Positions 30,269-38,330 are shown, counted from the stretch's first letter. The stretch is DNA of 59,209 nt from Zoogloea sp. (GCF_023150065.1 NZ_JAKLLN010000025.1:1-59209); one strand, 5' to 3'. Numbers and translations: made by a program. Notes: generated by a model not told the origin, from the letters alone.

Positions 30269-33079
30269 ATGCCCCTCAGCCCGACACCTCATCCGGTTGT
30301 CGATTTCTTCCGCCGCTTCGGGCTGGCCATGCTCGTCTTCGTCGTTGCGGCGGCGCTGACGCTCGAGAACTATCACTCCACCGTTGAAAAACAGCGGGCG
30401 GCCACGCGCACCCAATTCCAGCTGACAGCCCAGCAACAGATCGCACGCCTGCAGGAACGCATCGTCCACCTCCTCGGCCACGGCGACGCCCTGCAACGCC
30501 AGATCTCCCTGCTGCCCGGCGACGGCGCCCAGGCCTTCCCCCATCTCTCCGCCCCCCTGCTGCGCCTCCACCCGGAAGTGCTGCGCGCCGGGCTGATACG
30601 GCTGGACGGCAACACCCCCACGGTCGCTGTCAGCGTTGGCACCGGGCAGGCCCCCGAAGCCGGCACCCCCGGCAAGCTTTTCCCGGGCAACCGCATGCCT
30701 GACCCCGGCAGTCTGGCCCACATCCACAACAGCATCGCCAGTGCCACCGTCAGCGGCGAACCCGCCACCAGCCCGCCCTATCCGCTCTCGCCGGGTACCA
30801 GCAGCAAGGCCCGGGCCGTCCTCGTGACCCTCCCCGTGGTACGCCCTGATCGGCCCAGCGGGCCCCATCGCCAGCTCGTCTTCTTCGAGATCCCGGTGGA
30901 ACAGCTCATCGAGCAGTCCCTCCAACCCACCATAAGCCGCGACGCCAATCTGCACTTCGAGCTCGAGCTGCTCGACGGCACCGACGACGCCCAGATCCTC
31001 TATGTCAGCCCGGACTTCCGCATCGGCGAAATGTCCTACGCCGACGGCGTCACCATCGCCGATCGCCGCTGGCTGATGCTCACCGCCCCCTCCGGCCTGA
31101 GCTACTCCCTGATGCCCGGGCAGGACGCCGGCGGGCGCCTGTTTGCCGGCCTCTCCGTCGGCATCCTGGCGGCCTTCGTTTTGTACGTGCTGCAAACCCG
31201 CGCCGATGCCATCCGCCACCAGGTGCGCGAGAAGACCCTGGCCCTGGCCGACGCCAACGACGCCCTCGGCCAGTACGTGAAGGCCCTCGGCGAGACCAAC
31301 CGGCTCCTGGAAACGGAGGTCGACAAGCACGCCAAGGCCGAAACCCTGCTGCGGGAGACCACCTCGCTACAGCGCGCCATCCTCGACTGTGCCGAGTACG
31401 CCATCGTCTACACCGACTCCGCCGGCATCATCCGCGTCCTCAACCCCGCCGCCGAACGCCTCTTCGGACATCAGGCCGGCGACCTCATCGGCAGCGAAAC
31501 CCCCCTGGTCTTCCACACCGCCGAAGACATCGCCCGCTGGACCCTCGCCCACAAGGCCAACGGCTTTGCCGCCCTGGCCGAGGAAACCAGCGGTGGCTAC
31601 CTCGAGCCCCGCGAGATCACCCTGCGCCGCCGCGACGGCAGCACCTTCCCGGCCAACATCGCCATCTCGGTGGTCCGCGACGGCCAGCGCCAGATCCGCG
31701 GCTACCTGGGCATCATCGCCGACATCACCCAGCGCCAGGCCGCCGAAAGCCGCATCCGCCACCTCGCCCACTACGACAACCTCACCTCCCTGCCCAACCG
31801 CACTCTGCTCAACCAGCACCTGGCCGAAGCCATCGGCGCCGCCCGCGACCGCCATCGGGGCGTGGCCGTGCTATTCACCGACCTGGACCGCTTCAAGTAT
31901 GTGAACGACACCCTCGGCCACCAGGCCGGCGATCAGCTGCTGCTGTCGGTGGCCCAGCGCCTGCGGGCCTGCGTGCGGGACGGTGACATGGTGGCACGCA
32001 CCGGCGGTGACGAGTTCGTGGTGGTGCTGGACGACCTGCAGGAAGGCTCGATGCCCGAAGATGTAGCCGAACGCATCCTCGCCAGCCTGGCGCGCCCCTT
32101 CGAGCTGTGCAGCCAGCAGGTCACCGTCACCCCGAGCATCGGCATCGCCCTCTACCCCACCGACGGCATGGACGGGGAAGCCCTGATCAAGAACGCCGAC
32201 GCCGCCATGTACCTGGCCAAGGAGCGCGGCCGCAACAACTTCCAGTTCTTCGACCATGGCCTGTCGGCGCGCTACTCCGAACGGCTCGAGCTGGAAAGCC
32301 GCCTGCGCCACGCCCTCGACGAGAATCAGCTGGAGCTCTTCTACCAGCCCCAGGTAGACACCCTCTCCGGCGAGCTGATCGGCATGGAAGCGCTGATCCG
32401 CTGGCGCCAGACCGACGGCAGCATGATCCCCCCGGACAAATTCATCCCCATCGCCGAAGAATGCGGCCTCATCGTGCCCATCGGCGCCTGGGTGCTCCAG
32501 GAAGCCTGCCGGCAGATCCAGGAATGGCTGCGCGAAGGCATCTGCCGGGTTCCCGTCGGGGTCAACCTGTCGGCCCGCCAGTTCGACGACGCCGGCCTGC
32601 TCGACACCATCAAGTCGGCCCTCGCCAACGCCAGCCTGCCCCCCGCCTACCTCGACCTGGAGCTCACCGAAAGCCTGGTGATGCGCAATCCGGAACACAC
32701 CCGCAACGTCCTCGCCGAATGCAAGAAGCTCGGCCTGCAGCTGTCGGTGGACGACTTCGGCACCGGCTATTCGAGCCTGGCCAATCTCAAGCGCTTCCCC
32801 ATCGACCGGCTCAAGATCGACCGCTCCTTCATCAAGGACATCGTCACTGAAGCCGACGATGCAGCCATCGCCCAGACCATCGTCGCCATGGCCCACACCC
32901 TGCGACTGGAGGTGATCGCCGAAGGCGTCGAAACCGAAGCCCAGCTCGCCCTCCTGCGTCGCTGGCGCTGCGACGCCTACCAGGGCTACCTGTGCAGCCG
33001 CCCCATCAGCGCCAATGACATGACCGCCATGCTGCGCAGCCTGCGGGCATCGCGCATGGTCTCGCTGGCACCGATCTGA
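30269..33079 (+). CDS. Membrane PAS-GGDEF-EAL cyclic-di-GMP protein
   Basis: The 936-residue protein has two membrane segments (FGLAMLVFVVAAALTLE near 15-30 and LFAGLSVGILAAFVLYVL near 290) bracketing a periplasmic sensor region of about 250 residues. A short coiled coil and a PAS domain (about 370-490) follow. The GGDEF domain has the motif at 579-583 with RDGD inhibitory-site residues. The EAL domain has EAL at 707-709, ELTES, DDFGTGYSS, KIDRSF and EGVETEAQ. Both catalytic sets are intact. ATG 30269 follows AGGAG at good spacing; an upstream in-frame ATG at 30230 lacks one. It is the last host gene before the prophage. Confidence 0.93.
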   Translation: MPLSPTPHPVVDFFRRFGLAMLVFVVAAALTLENYHSTVEKQRAATRTQFQLTAQQQIARLQERIVHLLGHGDALQRQISLLPGDGAQAFPHLSAPLLRLHPEVLRAGLIRLDGNTPTVAVSVGTGQAPEAGTPGKLFPGNRMPDPGSLAHIHNSIASATVSGEPATSPPYPLSPGTSSKARAVLVTLPVVRPDRPSGPHRQLVFFEIPVEQLIEQSLQPTISRDANLHFELELLDGTDDAQILYVSPDFRIGEMSYADGVTIADRRWLMLTAPSGLSYSLMPGQDAGGRLFAGLSVGILAAFVLYVLQTRADAIRHQVREKTLALADANDALGQYVKALGETNRLLETEVDKHAKAETLLRETTSLQRAILDCAEYAIVYTDSAGIIRVLNPAAERLFGHQAGDLIGSETPLVFHTAEDIARWTLAHKANGFAALAEETSGGYLEPREITLRRRDGSTFPANIAISVVRDGQRQIRGYLGIIADITQRQAAESRIRHLAHYDNLTSLPNRTLLNQHLAEAIGAARDRHRGVAVLFTDLDRFKYVNDTLGHQAGDQLLLSVAQRLRACVRDGDMVARTGGDEFVVVLDDLQEGSMPEDVAERILASLARPFELCSQQVTVTPSIGIALYPTDGMDGEALIKNADAAMYLAKERGRNNFQFFDHGLSARYSERLELESRLRHALDENQLELFYQPQVDTLSGELIGMEALIRWRQTDGSMIPPDKFIPIAEECGLIVPIGAWVLQEACRQIQEWLREGICRVPVGVNLSARQFDDAGLLDTIKSALANASLPPAYLDLELTESLVMRNPEHTRNVLAECKKLGLQLSVDDFGTGYSSLANLKRFPIDRLKIDRSFIKDIVTEADDAAIAQTIVAMAHTLRLEVIAEGVETEAQLALLRRWRCDAYQGYLCSRPISANDMTAMLRSLRASRMVSLAPI

Positions 33080-33271
33080 GGGGTTCGGGCAAAGGAGTAC
33101 CGCTCCGGAAGCGACGAGGCTGACTGGAGGGGCTGTGGGGTCGAATTCATTGGCGCTGTTCGCGCCAGGTATGTGGACACGGTCTCTGGCAAACCCACCG
33201 GGCTTTGAGCGCCTTAACTACCGATGGAAAAGCACTTTCCTGACGCTACGGAACGGCTTTCTGTGGGGGGG
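33080..33271. other. Host flank between the GGDEF-EAL gene and the prophage left end
   Basis: No gene is visible here. A hairpin TGGCGC/GCGCCA (33151-33167, 5-base loop, no T-run) may be part of the terminator of the preceding gene. The stretch ends in seven G residues directly before the proposed phage end. Confidence 0.4.
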
Positions 33272-33663
33272 TGATCGATTTGGCACAGGAGAACGGTGGC
33301 CAGGGGAGCCCGCGAGGCCGCGCCGGGACTGGGTTTCAGGGCTTCGGAAGATCCCGCAGCGATTTGGCACGAAATGGCGATTACGGTCAGGGTTCGAGAA
33401 GTTCCGCGCGCGTTTTGGCACAGGACGAGTAGAAACAGCACGGGTTCGTTCGCGGCCTGGGGCTGGTGCTCGAGGAGGCCCGCTACGGCGGTGACCTGAA
33501 TGACGACGGGGCCGCCCTGGCCTGAGTCGTTATCTGGATGTGCGGTGATTGTGGGGTTGCGGGCCGCGAGCAGGGCGATTGTCGCGAGCCACGCGTAGTT
33601 GTCTGGGGGCATGGGGCGGCATGGTGCATGCAGGCCCCAGACACAGAATATGACCTGGTTCAT
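33214..33663 (-). CDS. Hypothetical ORF crossing the proposed prophage left end
   Basis: A 149-codon frame lies 50 bases downstream of the repressor on the same strand. The first half (NYAWLATIALLAARNPTITAHPDND) has a protein-like composition, but the second half runs through the three attL repeats and past the proposed terminus into host sequence. If real, its C-terminus is insertion-site dependent. No clear ribosome site precedes the ATG at 33663; 33612 is an alternative. It may be a chance frame in GC-rich DNA. Confidence 0.3.
   Translation of the reverse strand: MNQVIFCVWGLHAPCRPMPPDNYAWLATIALLAARNPTITAHPDNDSGQGGPVVIQVTAVAGLLEHQPQAANEPVLFLLVLCQNARGTSRTLTVIAISCQIAAGSSEALKPSPGAASRAPLATVLLCQIDHPPTESRSVASGKCFSIGS
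33276..33421 (+). repeat. Three attL transposase-binding-site candidates, CG(A/T)TTTGGCAC
   Basis: The 11-base core occurs at 33276-33286, 33360-33370 and 33411-33421 in the same orientation, with steps of 84 and 51 bases. Copies 1 and 3 share TTTGGCACAGGA. Mu attL likewise carries three sites, L1-L3, the first within a few bases of the terminus and the others further in. The positions relative to the repressor and transposase genes fit. That they bind this transposase is inferred. Confidence 0.65.
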
Positions 33664-33713
33664 AGGCCAGGCCTGTAACCGTGACGCTTGCCACGGTTGT
33701 GCGGCGAGAAACG

Positions 33714-34241
33714 CTACGCGGACTTCTCGCCGCTCCCTTCTCCTATGCCGTCCGGCGTAATCAGCCCTTTTTCAAGGGCGTCGATATACATCTTCACTGC
33801 GAATTCCGCGATGTTCCGGGGGCTGGTGCCTGGCGGCAGGCCGCGCGTTGCGCCGTCGAGCGTGGCGGCCAGGGCGCCGATGTTGATCTTCATGGGTTGC
33901 GACCTGGGCTGAAGATCCTTGAGCAGCATCGGGCCTTCGCCGGTGAGCAACCAGTTGGCGTTGATACCTGTGTGGATGAAGCCAGCAATAGCATCCCCAC
34001 CTGGAACGCTTCGCCCCATCTCGTACTTCTGATAGACGCTGTAAGAGACGCCAGATTGTGCGGCAAGCACATCTTGCTTGAGGCCCAGATGTGCCCTCGC
34101 AGCCTTCAGGCGCCCCCCAATCTCCGAAGAATGACTCGTTGACGCTTTGCCCACGAAAGCGTCAACAGAAAGCGTCAACTTATCTTCCGCGTTGACACTT
34201 TCTTTTTGCATTGTTTCTAAAGGATTTTTTGTCTTTTTCAC
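33714..34241 (-). CDS. Phage repressor, XRE/Cro-type helix-turn-helix (Mu c analogue)
   Basis: The product is up to 175 residues. A helix-turn-helix occupies about residues 42-75 (LKAARAHLGLKQDVLAAQSGVSYSVYQKYE), followed by GDAIAGFIHTGINANWLLTGEG, a segment common in CI-like repressors. A C-terminal half of about 75 residues could be an oligomerisation region. No serine-protease (LexA-type) domain is seen. It is transcribed leftward, opposite to the lytic genes, as is Mu c. The first 35 codons overlap the operator repeats, so translation may really begin further in, for example at an in-frame GTG (codon 29). It should hold the early promoter off in the lysogen. Confidence 0.85.
   Translation of the reverse strand: MKKTKNPLETMQKESVNAEDKLTLSVDAFVGKASTSHSSEIGGRLKAARAHLGLKQDVLAAQSGVSYSVYQKYEMGRSVPGGDAIAGFIHTGINANWLLTGEGPMLLKDLQPRSQPMKINIGALAATLDGATRGLPPGTSPRNIAEFAVKMYIDALEKGLITPDGIGEGSGEKSA
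34138..34205. promoter_or_regulatory. Operator cluster, repeated AAAGCGTCAAC
   Basis: AAAGCGTCAAC occurs at 34156-34166 and 34169-34179, and its reverse complement GTTGACGCTTT at 34138-34148. A related GTTGACACTTT lies at 34191-34201. The half-site GTCAAC recurs in the dyad at 34284-34298. The copies lie within the 5' end of the repressor frame and upstream of the early promoter, as expected for repressor operators that can also serve as a Mu-type internal enhancer. Confidence 0.7.
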
Positions 34242-34283
34242 AGAAGAGACGCCAAGTTTAAAGCGTAAAGCTCACAAAACGAG

Positions 34284-34322
34284 GTCAACGCCGTTGACTT
34301 CACTTCAAATTGGGCGTGTAAT
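34284..34322 (+). promoter_or_regulatory. Early lytic promoter with overlapping operator dyad
   Basis: TTGACT (34294-34299) and TGTAAT (34317-34322) are 17 bases apart, a strong sigma-70 match, and lead into the Ner-like gene at 34358. The perfect dyad GTCAACGCCGTTGAC (34284-34298) covers the -35 element, so a bound repressor would block polymerase. The same dyad contains a TTGACC on the minus strand that may contribute to the repressor promoter. Confidence 0.75.
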
Positions 34323-34357
34323 GGCATTCATCGCGTAACCACCACAGAAAGCGAGAG

Positions 34358-34702
34358 ATGGCACACAACACCCCCAAAAAAGCCAGTCCCGAGGACTGGC
34401 ACCCGGCCGACATCAAGGCGGCCCTGGAGAAGAAAGGCTGGACCCTGCGCGCCCTGGCTGCACACCACGGCATCAAGGGTTCGTCCTCCCTCTCCCACAC
34501 CTTTGAGCGGAGTTTTCCGCTCAACGAGAAGCGCATCGCCGACGCCCTTGGCGTGCCCGTTCAGGAGATCTGGCCGAGCCGTTACCACCCGGACGGAACC
34601 AAGAAGCCGCGTGGGCTTCGGGGTGCGATTGCGTCTGCTGCTACCCGGAAGTGTACCGCCGATGCTTGCCAACGCAATGGCAATGAATTGGCCCGGGCAT
34701 AG
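34358..34702 (+). CDS. Ner-like/Nlp-family DNA-binding regulator
   Basis: The 114-residue protein starts MAHNTPKKASPEDWHPADIKAALEKKGWTLRALAAHHG. Its first 80 residues match the Mu Ner/SfsB fold (helix-turn-helix TLRALAAHHGIKGSSSLSHTF, then FPLNEKRIADALGVPVQEIWPSRY). The basic tail is longer than in Mu Ner, which has about 75 residues. Ner proteins damp both early and repressor transcription at the start of lytic growth. It is the first gene of the early operon, just downstream of the early promoter. Its leader resembles the one before the B gene. Confidence 0.85.
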   Translation: MAHNTPKKASPEDWHPADIKAALEKKGWTLRALAAHHGIKGSSSLSHTFERSFPLNEKRIADALGVPVQEIWPSRYHPDGTKKPRGLRGAIASAATRKCTADACQRNGNELARA

Positions 34703-34707
34703 ACACC

Positions 34708-35145
34708 ATGCGCCGCGCTCACGACTCCCTGACGCTGGACCTCTTTGAGGTGCCGGCGCCGCGCGACCCTAAGCCGGGCGCGCTGGCGGTGGGCCTGCCC
34801 CTGCGGCACCTGCTGTCGGACTTGCTGAAGGCTTCCCCCCTTTCCCGCTTCGACGTTGCGGCGCGCATGAGCGAGCTGACGGGGCAGGAAATCACCAAGC
34901 ACCAGCTGGATGCCTGGACGGCCGAGAGCCGCGATGGCTGGCGCTTTCCCCTGGAATACCTGCCGGCCTTTGAGGTGGCCGTGGAGACCCACGACATCAC
35001 TGCATGGGTGGCTGACTTGCGGGGCTGCAAGGTGCTGGTGGGTAAAGAGGCGCTCGATGCGGAGATCGGGCGTTTGGAGCGGGCTCGCGATGAGGCGAGC
35101 AAGCGGATCAAGCAACTGAAACACACGATGGGAGAGATGGAATGA
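34708..35145 (+). CDS. Hypothetical early phage protein between Ner and transposase
   Basis: The 145-residue protein is of unrecognised function. Residues 25-75 (LRHLLSDLLKASPLSRFDVAARMSELTGQEITKHQLDAW) are helical and resemble a regulatory helix-turn-helix. The last 35 residues (GKEALDAEIGRLERARDEASKRIKQLK) form a probable coiled coil. It starts six bases after the Ner-like gene and ends overlapping the next gene by four bases, so it is part of the early operon. Similar genes commonly lie between ner and A in Mu-like phages of Pseudomonas and Burkholderia, from general knowledge. Confidence 0.75.
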   Translation: MRRAHDSLTLDLFEVPAPRDPKPGALAVGLPLRHLLSDLLKASPLSRFDVAARMSELTGQEITKHQLDAWTAESRDGWRFPLEYLPAFEVAVETHDITAWVADLRGCKVLVGKEALDAEIGRLERARDEASKRIKQLKHTMGEME

Positions 35146-35720
35146 GCCCCGTTTTCTCGATGGATGGCTTCGGCGAATGCAATCACGGTGAGGTTGCCTA
35201 CAACCAGCCGGGACCCTGCATTGACGCTCGGTACATCAATGGTCGCCTCCGCGTCACGGTGGATTGCTACACCTGGCTGGATGACTCCGGCTCGGCCCTC
35301 TTCGATGTGGACGCCTGGGAGCTTCAGAAGCTGTTCATCGACTCGAAGCCCAGCGCAAACATGCGTGTGGCTTGGTATGAGGCGTGGCGGCTTGCACGGG
35401 CGTTCTGCAGCGGGCGGCCCATCTCAGACGGTGAGATGAAGCCCTTCACCATGCGGGAGTGGGTTGCCCAATGTGACCGCCCACCTTCCCCTCCGCGTGG
35501 CTGGGAGGCCAAGGCTGCGCTTGCACACAAGCGTGCGTTTCGGGTTGCTGCAACGCTTCCACGTCGCAGCATCGCTCGCCTGAAAAAGCGGATTGGCATG
35601 GCAATCCGCAGTGGTGAAGGGCTGGACCCGCTTATGGCCTGGTCCGCTCGAAACTTGAGTCGAGAACGTCTCGGATCGCAGCTGCTTCGGTCAAAAAGTC
35701 CTCGGCGATCTCGCTGTTGA
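35142..35720 (+). CDS. Hypothetical early phage protein
   Basis: The 192-residue protein is not recognised. The N-terminal 95 residues (MSPVFSMDGFGECNHGEVAYN, YINGRLRVTVDCYTWLDDSGSALFDVDAWELQKLF) look like a compact alpha/beta domain. The C-terminal part is strongly basic (RRSIARLKKRIGMAIRSGEG). It starts on the ATGA overlap with the previous gene. Its last 30 codons overlap the antisense small gene at 35632-35889, so the true C-terminus or the reality of that overlap is open. Confidence 0.6.
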   Translation: MSPVFSMDGFGECNHGEVAYNQPGPCIDARYINGRLRVTVDCYTWLDDSGSALFDVDAWELQKLFIDSKPSANMRVAWYEAWRLARAFCSGRPISDGEMKPFTMREWVAQCDRPPSPPRGWEAKAALAHKRAFRVAATLPRRSIARLKKRIGMAIRSGEGLDPLMAWSARNLSRERLGSQLLRSKSPRRSRC

Positions 35721-35889
35721 GCCACCTCCCGTGGAGCGTCTCGTAGTGAAAGGCGAACTGCTTTCGGAGCTTCTCTCGATCAGGGTGGGTTTCTATCACT
35801 CCGATGGAGAAGGCGACCAGAACCTGAATATCCGCCTGCAATGCGCGCAGCCGCTCTTGAATTTGATCGTTCAAATCATCTTGAATCAT
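35632..35889 (-). CDS. Small antisense gene in the early region (possible moron)
   Basis: The 85-residue product (MIQDDLNDQIQERLRALQADIQVLVAF then REKLRKQFAFHYETLHGRWL) is helical with protein-like composition and is encoded against the early operon. The frame could begin upstream at 35943. It is not recognised. Its orientation, opposite to the transposase gene, is typical of genes expressed from the silent prophage, such as exclusion or lysogenic-conversion functions. No clear promoter is visible in the 95 bases before it. Confidence 0.55.
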   Translation of the reverse strand: MIQDDLNDQIQERLRALQADIQVLVAFSIGVIETHPDREKLRKQFAFHYETLHGRWLNSEIAEDFLTEAAAIRDVLDSSFERTRP

Positions 35890-35984
35890 GAGGGTCCATC
35901 CATGTCGTTGAGGGGTATGCAAGTGGGTAGCCTGCATTGCCATTCTAATGGCATAGGCGGTGCCCGTTGCAAGAGAGGTGAGGC

Positions 35985-38291
35985 ATGGGCCCGGTAACGC
36001 TGGCTCAGATCGCGGAGGCGCTGGGGATCAGCAAGCAAGCTGCTGCTCAGCGTGCGAATCGCGAAAGCTGGCCCTTCTCGGAAGAGGCGGTTCGTGGCGG
36101 CAAGCGTCGCCTCTATCCCCTCGCCGACCTTCCCCGGGAAGTCCGTGAGGCGCTGACGACGCATGCCGCCCACCAGGCGTCGGCCGCACTTGTCGAGGAG
36201 ATGGACGAGACGCGCAAGGCGATCGAGGACGCCGCCCGCGCCGGCAAGCTGCTGGGCGCGCAGCTTTCGACCCAGGCGGAGCAGGCGAAGCGGGATGCCA
36301 AGCTGAACCGCTTCACCGCGGGCCTGGAGATCATGGGCCGGTGGCCGACGCTCACCGACAGGCAGGTGGCGCGGATGCAGGGGCGCTTTGAGCTTGTGCA
36401 GGCCTACGAAGCCGGCCTCAAGCAGCAGAGCCAGAAGCACGGCACCCGGGCGCTGGATGCGTTTGCGCAAACCTACATGACCACCCTCGGCCTGGGCCGG
36501 AGCGAGGAGACCCGGGCGGCGATCAAGAAGCTGTCGGGCCGCAATCTGCGCCGCTGGGTGGATGGCTTTCGCCTGGAAGGTTTGATGGCGCTGCTAGACG
36601 AGAAGGACGGAAAGAACCTAGTGGGCCACGGGAAGATCGAGGACCAGCCCGAGCTGCGGGAATTTGTGGTGGGGGTGCTGGTGGAGTTTCCGCACGCGAA
36701 GGACACCCACCTCGAACAGGCCATCGCCGCGCGCTTTGGCAGCCGTCTGGCGCCGGTGAGCTGGACGCTCAAGCAGGCACGCGAGGCGGGCAAGCTGGCC
36801 AGCCCGGAGCGCTCTGCGATCAAACGGTTTCGGGATGGTTTCCAGAAGGAACACGCCAGCGCCTACATGGCGCTGAAGAACCCGGACAAGTGGAAGAACG
36901 AACAGATGCTGGCGTTCGGTAACGCGTCGGAGGACGCGGTGCGGCCGAACTACCGCTGGGAGATGGATTCGACGCCGGGCGACCTGCTGTTGATGGAACC
37001 GGGCGCGGCAAATGGCACGGCCCGTTACCACGTGCTGGGCACGATCGACGTTTGGTCGCGCCGGGCGCGGCTGCTGGTGGCGAAGACCAGCAAGGCCACC
37101 GCCATCGGGTCGCTGGTGCGCCGGGCCATCCTGGACTGGGGCCGGCCGGAGCGGGCGAAGCACGACAACGGGTCGGACTACTGCGCCAGCTACCTAGACC
37201 TGTTCTTCGATGCGATCGGAACGGAGATTGAGCTGTGCCAGCCGTTTTCGGGGTGGCAGAAGCCGCACATCGAGCGGCTGTTCCGCACCTTTAACCATGA
37301 CCTGGTAGAGCTGCTGCCGGGCTACATCGGCCACAACGTGGCAGAGCGGAAGGAACTGGAGGCCCGGGCGGCATTCAGCGAACGGCTCTTCCAGAAAGAC
37401 GGCGTGCTGCCGGTGAGCATGACCGCAGAGGCCTTCCAGGACTTCTGCGACGACTGGTGCGACAACGTGTATGCCCACAACCCGCACCGCGGCTTGAACG
37501 ATGTGACGCCGTTTGACCGGATGGCGAGCTGGGCGGAGCCGTTGGCGCGCATCGAAGACGAGCGGGCGCTTGACGTGCTGCTGGCGCCCCTGGCGGGCCG
37601 CAACACAGGCGGCTACTTCAGCCTGCAGAAGAAGGGCATCCGGATCGACAGCGGCTGGTTCATCGCCGCCGAACTGGGGGCCTATGCGGTGGGGTCTCGC
37701 TTCCAGGTACGCCAGGACGTTGCCGACGCAGGCCGGGCCTTTGTGTTTGACGAGGACGGCCAGTTTGTGGCGGTGGCGATGTGCCCGGAGAAGACGGGGA
37801 TTTCGCCCGCGGAGATTGCGGCAGCGGCCAAGGCGATCCAGCGCCGTACCACCCGCGACGACAAGGCCGACCTTCGCAAGACAGCTCGCAAGGCCGGCGC
37901 GAAGGAGATCGTGGGCGAAGTGCTGCGAAGCCGTGCCGAGGCGGCCGGAAAGCTGGTGGCCATGCCCGCCCGGGGCCCCGCCCACACCACACCGGGCCTT
38001 GCCGCCGCGGGCCAGGCCGCCCGAGCCCACGAGGCGCAGCCGGCCAGCGCCACCCAGATGGTGATTGGCGGGCAGGTGATGCCGGCCGTGCCAAAGCCCA
38101 GGGCACCGGTGATCAACATGCCCGCTGTGAAGCCGCGCTCCGAACGGGCGGCTGCCGAGAACTTTGCGGAATGGGAAAGCCTGAAGGCCGCACAGGCACG
38201 GGGTGAAACGCTGAGCGAGCAGGACGCCCGCTTCATCCAGAGCTGGCCGACATCGAGCCAGGGAAAGAGTTACCTCCGGCGCGCCGGATAA
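35985..38291 (+). CDS. Mu-type DDE transposase (A protein)
   Basis: The 768-residue transposase starts with a winged helix-turn-helix (TLAQIAEALGISKQAAAQRANRESWPF, then GKRRLYPLADLP), as in the MuA end- and enhancer-binding region. Further DNA-binding helices follow (about 100-260). The RNase H-like core has catalytic residues Asp 328 (EMDSTPGD), Asp 394 (KHDNGSDY) and Glu 430 (PHIERLFRTFNHD). A Mu-transposase C-terminal beta barrel region covers about 520-600, and the tail beyond contacts B. The 35-residue gap between the last Asp and Glu is DD35E, shorter than in Mu itself and more like TnsB/TniA. ATG 35985 has a purine-rich AGAGGTGAGG site just upstream. Confidence 0.95.
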   Translation: MGPVTLAQIAEALGISKQAAAQRANRESWPFSEEAVRGGKRRLYPLADLPREVREALTTHAAHQASAALVEEMDETRKAIEDAARAGKLLGAQLSTQAEQAKRDAKLNRFTAGLEIMGRWPTLTDRQVARMQGRFELVQAYEAGLKQQSQKHGTRALDAFAQTYMTTLGLGRSEETRAAIKKLSGRNLRRWVDGFRLEGLMALLDEKDGKNLVGHGKIEDQPELREFVVGVLVEFPHAKDTHLEQAIAARFGSRLAPVSWTLKQAREAGKLASPERSAIKRFRDGFQKEHASAYMALKNPDKWKNEQMLAFGNASEDAVRPNYRWEMDSTPGDLLLMEPGAANGTARYHVLGTIDVWSRRARLLVAKTSKATAIGSLVRRAILDWGRPERAKHDNGSDYCASYLDLFFDAIGTEIELCQPFSGWQKPHIERLFRTFNHDLVELLPGYIGHNVAERKELEARAAFSERLFQKDGVLPVSMTAEAFQDFCDDWCDNVYAHNPHRGLNDVTPFDRMASWAEPLARIEDERALDVLLAPLAGRNTGGYFSLQKKGIRIDSGWFIAAELGAYAVGSRFQVRQDVADAGRAFVFDEDGQFVAVAMCPEKTGISPAEIAAAAKAIQRRTTRDDKADLRKTARKAGAKEIVGEVLRSRAEAAGKLVAMPARGPAHTTPGLAAAGQAARAHEAQPASATQMVIGGQVMPAVPKPRAPVINMPAVKPRSERAAAENFAEWESLKAAQARGETLSEQDARFIQSWPTSSQGKSYLRRAG

Positions 38292-38298
38292 ATGAAAA

Positions 38299-38318
38299 GG
38301 CCCCGCGCTAACGGGGCC
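38299..38318 (+). terminator. Hairpin GGCCCCG/CGGGGCC between A and B genes
   Basis: A perfect 7-bp stem with a 6-base loop directly follows the A stop codon and has no T-run. It may attenuate transcription or protect the A message, so that B is made at a different level. Confidence 0.45.
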
Positions 38319-38330
38319 GACCTCAAGAGC

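Noticed and set aside
33080-33271. tRNA-type attachment site next to the prophage
   Set aside because: No tRNA fold is present, and a transposing Mu-like phage does not need one.
33272-33432. TGGCAC in the three left-end repeats as sigma-54 -24 elements
   Set aside because: The -24 half matches, but none of the copies has the GC of a TTGC -12 element at the right spacing; their regular placement at a Mu-type end explains them better.
34138-34205. Direct repeats as a short CRISPR array or iteron origin
   Set aside because: Only a few 11-base copies with irregular spacing and both orientations, in the exact place expected for repressor operators.
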